From: Melitaea cinxia
Lineage: Eukaryota > Arthropoda > Insecta > Lepidoptera > Nymphalidae
NCBI RefSeq assembly: GCF_905220565.1
Contig: NC_059421.1
Span: 9,693,501-9,757,500 of the forward strand
DNA length: 64,000 bases
Reading direction: 5' to 3'
Shown: piece by piece, positions 61,952-64,000 of the stretch
Layout: the number at the start of each line of letters is the position of its first letter
How positions within the stretch are numbered: the first letter of the stretch is position 1
Notes under the pieces: generated by a model
Database searches by the model: none
What the model saw: the letters and a program-made list of their open reading frames with translations, nothing else
What the model was told of the DNA's origin: nothing
Program-made: the position numbers and the translations under genes

Positions 61952-62080
61952 AGGTAGTAAACAATATAGCCACCCCCTCTCTTCCCGCCGGTGTCGTAAA
62001 ACCCGACTAAGGGATGACACGGTTCCACTATCACCTTGGTACTTACAAAGCCGACCGATGGCAGGACAACCATCCAACGA
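61952..62080 (+). repeat. Family A 5' part
   Basis: AGTAAACAATATAGCCACCC to GGCAGGACAACCATCCAAC. It abuts arm 2 on its left and family H on its right. Confidence 0.8.
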
Positions 62081-62215
62081 GATCTGATAACTAATTTTTG
62101 AGTAATCTTTGATAACGCGTAGTTACTTGACTATTTTTTCGTCGATCTACGTTGTATTACTCGTCGATGTAATTGAAGTCGGTTCTTTTTTCGTTTGCGA
62201 GCAAACACAATTGTA
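62081..62215 (+). mobile_element. Family H 3' end
   Basis: GAGATCTGATAACTAATTTT, AATCTTTGATAACGCGTAGT, ATGTAATTGAAGTCGGTTC and TTTGCGAGCAAACACAATT. Confidence 0.8.
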
Positions 62216-62246
62216 CATGTGACATTTGTATGTCACGTCCCTACTT

Positions 62247-62416
62247 CCCTACTAATATTATAAATGTGAATGTAAGTTTGTTTGTTACGCTTTCACGCGA
62301 AAACTACTTAATCGATCATCATGAAACTGTGTACACATATTCTTAGAGGTATTAGAAGTAACATAGGATAGTTTTTATTAAAAAAAATGCGGGCGAAGCT
62401 GGTGGTAAAAGCTAGT
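62247..62416 (+). mobile_element. Helitron-like element (family G)
   Basis: CCTACTAATATTATAAATG start, CACGCGAAAACTACTTAATC, and end TGCGGGCGAAGCTGGTGGTA then AAAGCTAGT. Confidence 0.75.
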
Positions 62417-62984
62417 TTTAATATAAATTGAACGACTACTCTTTTCACTCACTCGCCGTTTTAATAGCTTCTTACGTCAAAACGATTCCCTGTTATTATT
62501 TTTTTTCCTTGCATTCGCCCTTATGGCAAATGATTGATTACATTTCATTGTGCAGGTGTTGCCTTGCGATAAATCCACAAGCGTTGTTTGTCATTCCGTA
62601 ATTGTTCCATTTAAATATATATTTATGTTCGATCATAGCTCGATTATATTAGATTAATCATTCTTAATCATTTTTCTTTCTTATTTGCGCTGAAATAAAT
62701 ATTTGTTTGTGTTTCTAATGAGTCACTTTATAATATCTTAGAATTGTATGTATATATATACTTATATATATATATATATTGGTCAATGGTCAAAAGTGGG
62801 TATTATGCGTGTATACGTATAATTACAAAACTTTGGCGAAGCCTGTATGCGTACTTTATTACTTGACCGGAACATACATATATAATATAAAGAAAAAGAG
62901 TTTGTTTGTTACAGCGTGTCTTAAAATTAAATAATTTTGCTTTTCCATAAGAAAGATTATTTAAGAAGAGCAATGGAAAGAGAG
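62417..62984. other. Unassigned AT-rich interval
   Basis: (TA)n at 62750-62780. No gene. Confidence 0.45.
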
Positions 62985-63085
62985 AGAGGATAAACTTTAT
63001 TTTACACTACTTAAAAAGGAATTTGCAGAAATTTCCCAAATATACAAACTTACTGCACAAAGGCGGTCTTATCGCTAAATCGTAA
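62985..63085 (-). repeat. Family P LINE 3' end
   Basis: AGAGAGAGGATAAACTTTAT and CACAAAGGCGGTCTTATCGC then TAAATCG in reverse. Confidence 0.55.
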
Positions 63086-63599
63086 TAATATCCTTAAATA
63101 AAATAATTAAATTACATGAAATAAGCTTGTATTACAAAACACTATTCGAAAAGGAGCAGCGTTAAAAGTAAGAAAGAAAAAAAGAAAATTTTTTTATTGG
63201 CCATTCACAGTTTACAAATACTGAAATTGAACACATGTACATTATAACAATATATAGGTATATATATTGGCCACAGCATCTATAGTAGATGATTGTTGCA
63301 GTGCTAGTGGGTTGGTAGGACCCCACATCGTCATTGATGGCTATAGAGCCCTATTGCGGCCCGGCATTTTTTGCCAGATCGATTGCACTCAAATTGCGAA
63401 TCCGCTGGAGGAGATGACGCATAGCGCAGCTTTTTCTGCTTAATATTCTCGAGCCAGTCATATCACTCTATAAAAATATGACACAATAAAAAAGAAAAAA
63501 AAGGACAAGGAATTCATACAACTAGGTTACTGCCCCAACATTTTTAAACAAAGACTTTTTTTTCATTCTTTTGATTTAACTCTGACCTTTTTCCTACAT
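63086..63599. other. Unassigned interval
   Basis: 63285-63445 is GC-richer (GGCCCGGCATTTTTTGCC forms a short hairpin at about 63358). No gene or repeat recognised. Confidence 0.35.
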
Positions 63600-63642
63600 T
63601 GAAGAAAAGGACTATTCCCAGGAGTGAGATGTTACAGGCTGA
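63600..63642 (+). repeat. Family D-like SINE 3' end
   Basis: GAAAAGGACTATTCCCAGGA then GTGAGATGTTACAGGCTGA. Confidence 0.5.
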
Positions 63643-63709
63643 ATCAAAAATCATCAAATTTCAAAAAATTACTTTTAACTTATAGCTCTCGAAAGACTTT
63701 ATTAGACTG

Positions 63710-63900
63710 AACAATCCATAATTGTGTTTGCTCGCAAACGAATCGACAAGTAATACAACGTGACTACGATTTTCGAGGGTTTCCCTCGATTTCTCTGGGA
63801 TTCCATCATCAGATCCTGGTTTCCTTATTATTGTACCACACTTGGACACTTCCTTTCCAACAAAAAAAGAATTATCAAAATCGATTCATAAACGACGAAG
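63710..63900 (-). mobile_element. Family H fragment
   Basis: ATTGTGTTTGCTCGCAAACG, AAGTAATACAACGTGACTAC, then TCCCTCGATTTCTCTGGGAT and CAGATCCTGGTTTCC, the inverse of 36530-36640. Confidence 0.75.
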
Positions 63901-63934
63901 TTATCCCCGACCATACATTAAAAAAATATACGAG

Positions 63935-64000
63935 TATCTAATAATATATAAAATTCTCGTGTCATGGTGTTAAACATTGAACTCCTCCGAAACGGCTCGA
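63935..64000 (+). mobile_element. Helitron-like family F element, cut by window end
   Basis: AATATATAAAATTCTCGTGT and CATGGTGTTAAACATTGAAC, as in 39030-39095. Confidence 0.8.

Overview
This window reads as nuclear DNA of an insect, most probably a butterfly or moth. It is AT-rich, has no dense coding and no operons, and is filled with interspersed repeats of the kind known from lepidopteran genomes. These include RTE-type LINE 3' ends that finish in (ATG)n, SINEs with tRNA-like heads, Helitron-like elements ending in a hairpin plus CTAGT, and LINE tails in (GATTTT)n. Gaps between the labelled items are AT-rich intergenic or intronic-type sequence; those longer than about 300 bases have their own entries. 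Boundaries were read by eye, so allow about 10 bases either way unless a target-site duplication (TSD) or terminal inverted repeat (TIR) is quoted.

Genes. Only one convincing host gene is visible. It is a three-exon gene on the + strand (57442-57575, 58250-58595, 58962-59093) with consensus splice sites and matching phases. It encodes a predicted secreted or membrane-anchored protein of about 203 residues that I do not recognise. A decayed THAP-domain locus lies at 39765-40651. Other coding traces are transposon-derived: a 143-residue LINE reverse transcriptase C-terminus (26733-27164), a 124-residue RTE C-terminus (43317-43691), a piggyBac transposase relic (18200-18844), and smaller LINE scraps at 1.4, 5.1-5.5, 46.2, 52.2 and 56.1 kb.

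DNA transposons. A 1,317-bp piggyBac derivative (17924-19240) has perfect 17-bp TIRs and TTAA duplications but has lost its transposase core. A 1,448-bp hAT-like element (22812-24259) has 15-bp TIRs, an 8-bp TSD and subterminal CTTGGT arrays, and it split an older SINE. Fold-back or MITE-like elements lie at 34.8-35.2 and 42.6-42.9 kb. A TIR-bearing repeat with a ~175-bp internal period (36213-38059) recurs at 41.3-42.3, 50.8-51.4, 55.3, 62.1 and 63.7 kb.

Repeat families, with labels coined here. A: ~330-bp element with an RTE-type 3' end. B: ~270-bp SINE carrying a GGCAAACAAGCGTACGG motif, possibly Metulj-like. C, D, E and N: SINEs with tRNA-like heads. F: Helitron-like, ending in GCGGGGTCAGCTAGT. 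G: other Helitron-like elements. H: the 175-bp-period element. I and J: short families of unknown origin. K: LINE tail in (GATTTT)n. L/M: LTR-like element with a TATA motif. P: LINE 3' end with a GCGATAAGACCGCC motif. Nested insertions give a relative chronology at 22.8, 32.4, 39.0, 41.6, 44.7, 50.9 and 57.0 kb. I see no CRISPR array, rRNA or bacterial-type system, and no convincing novel multigene system.
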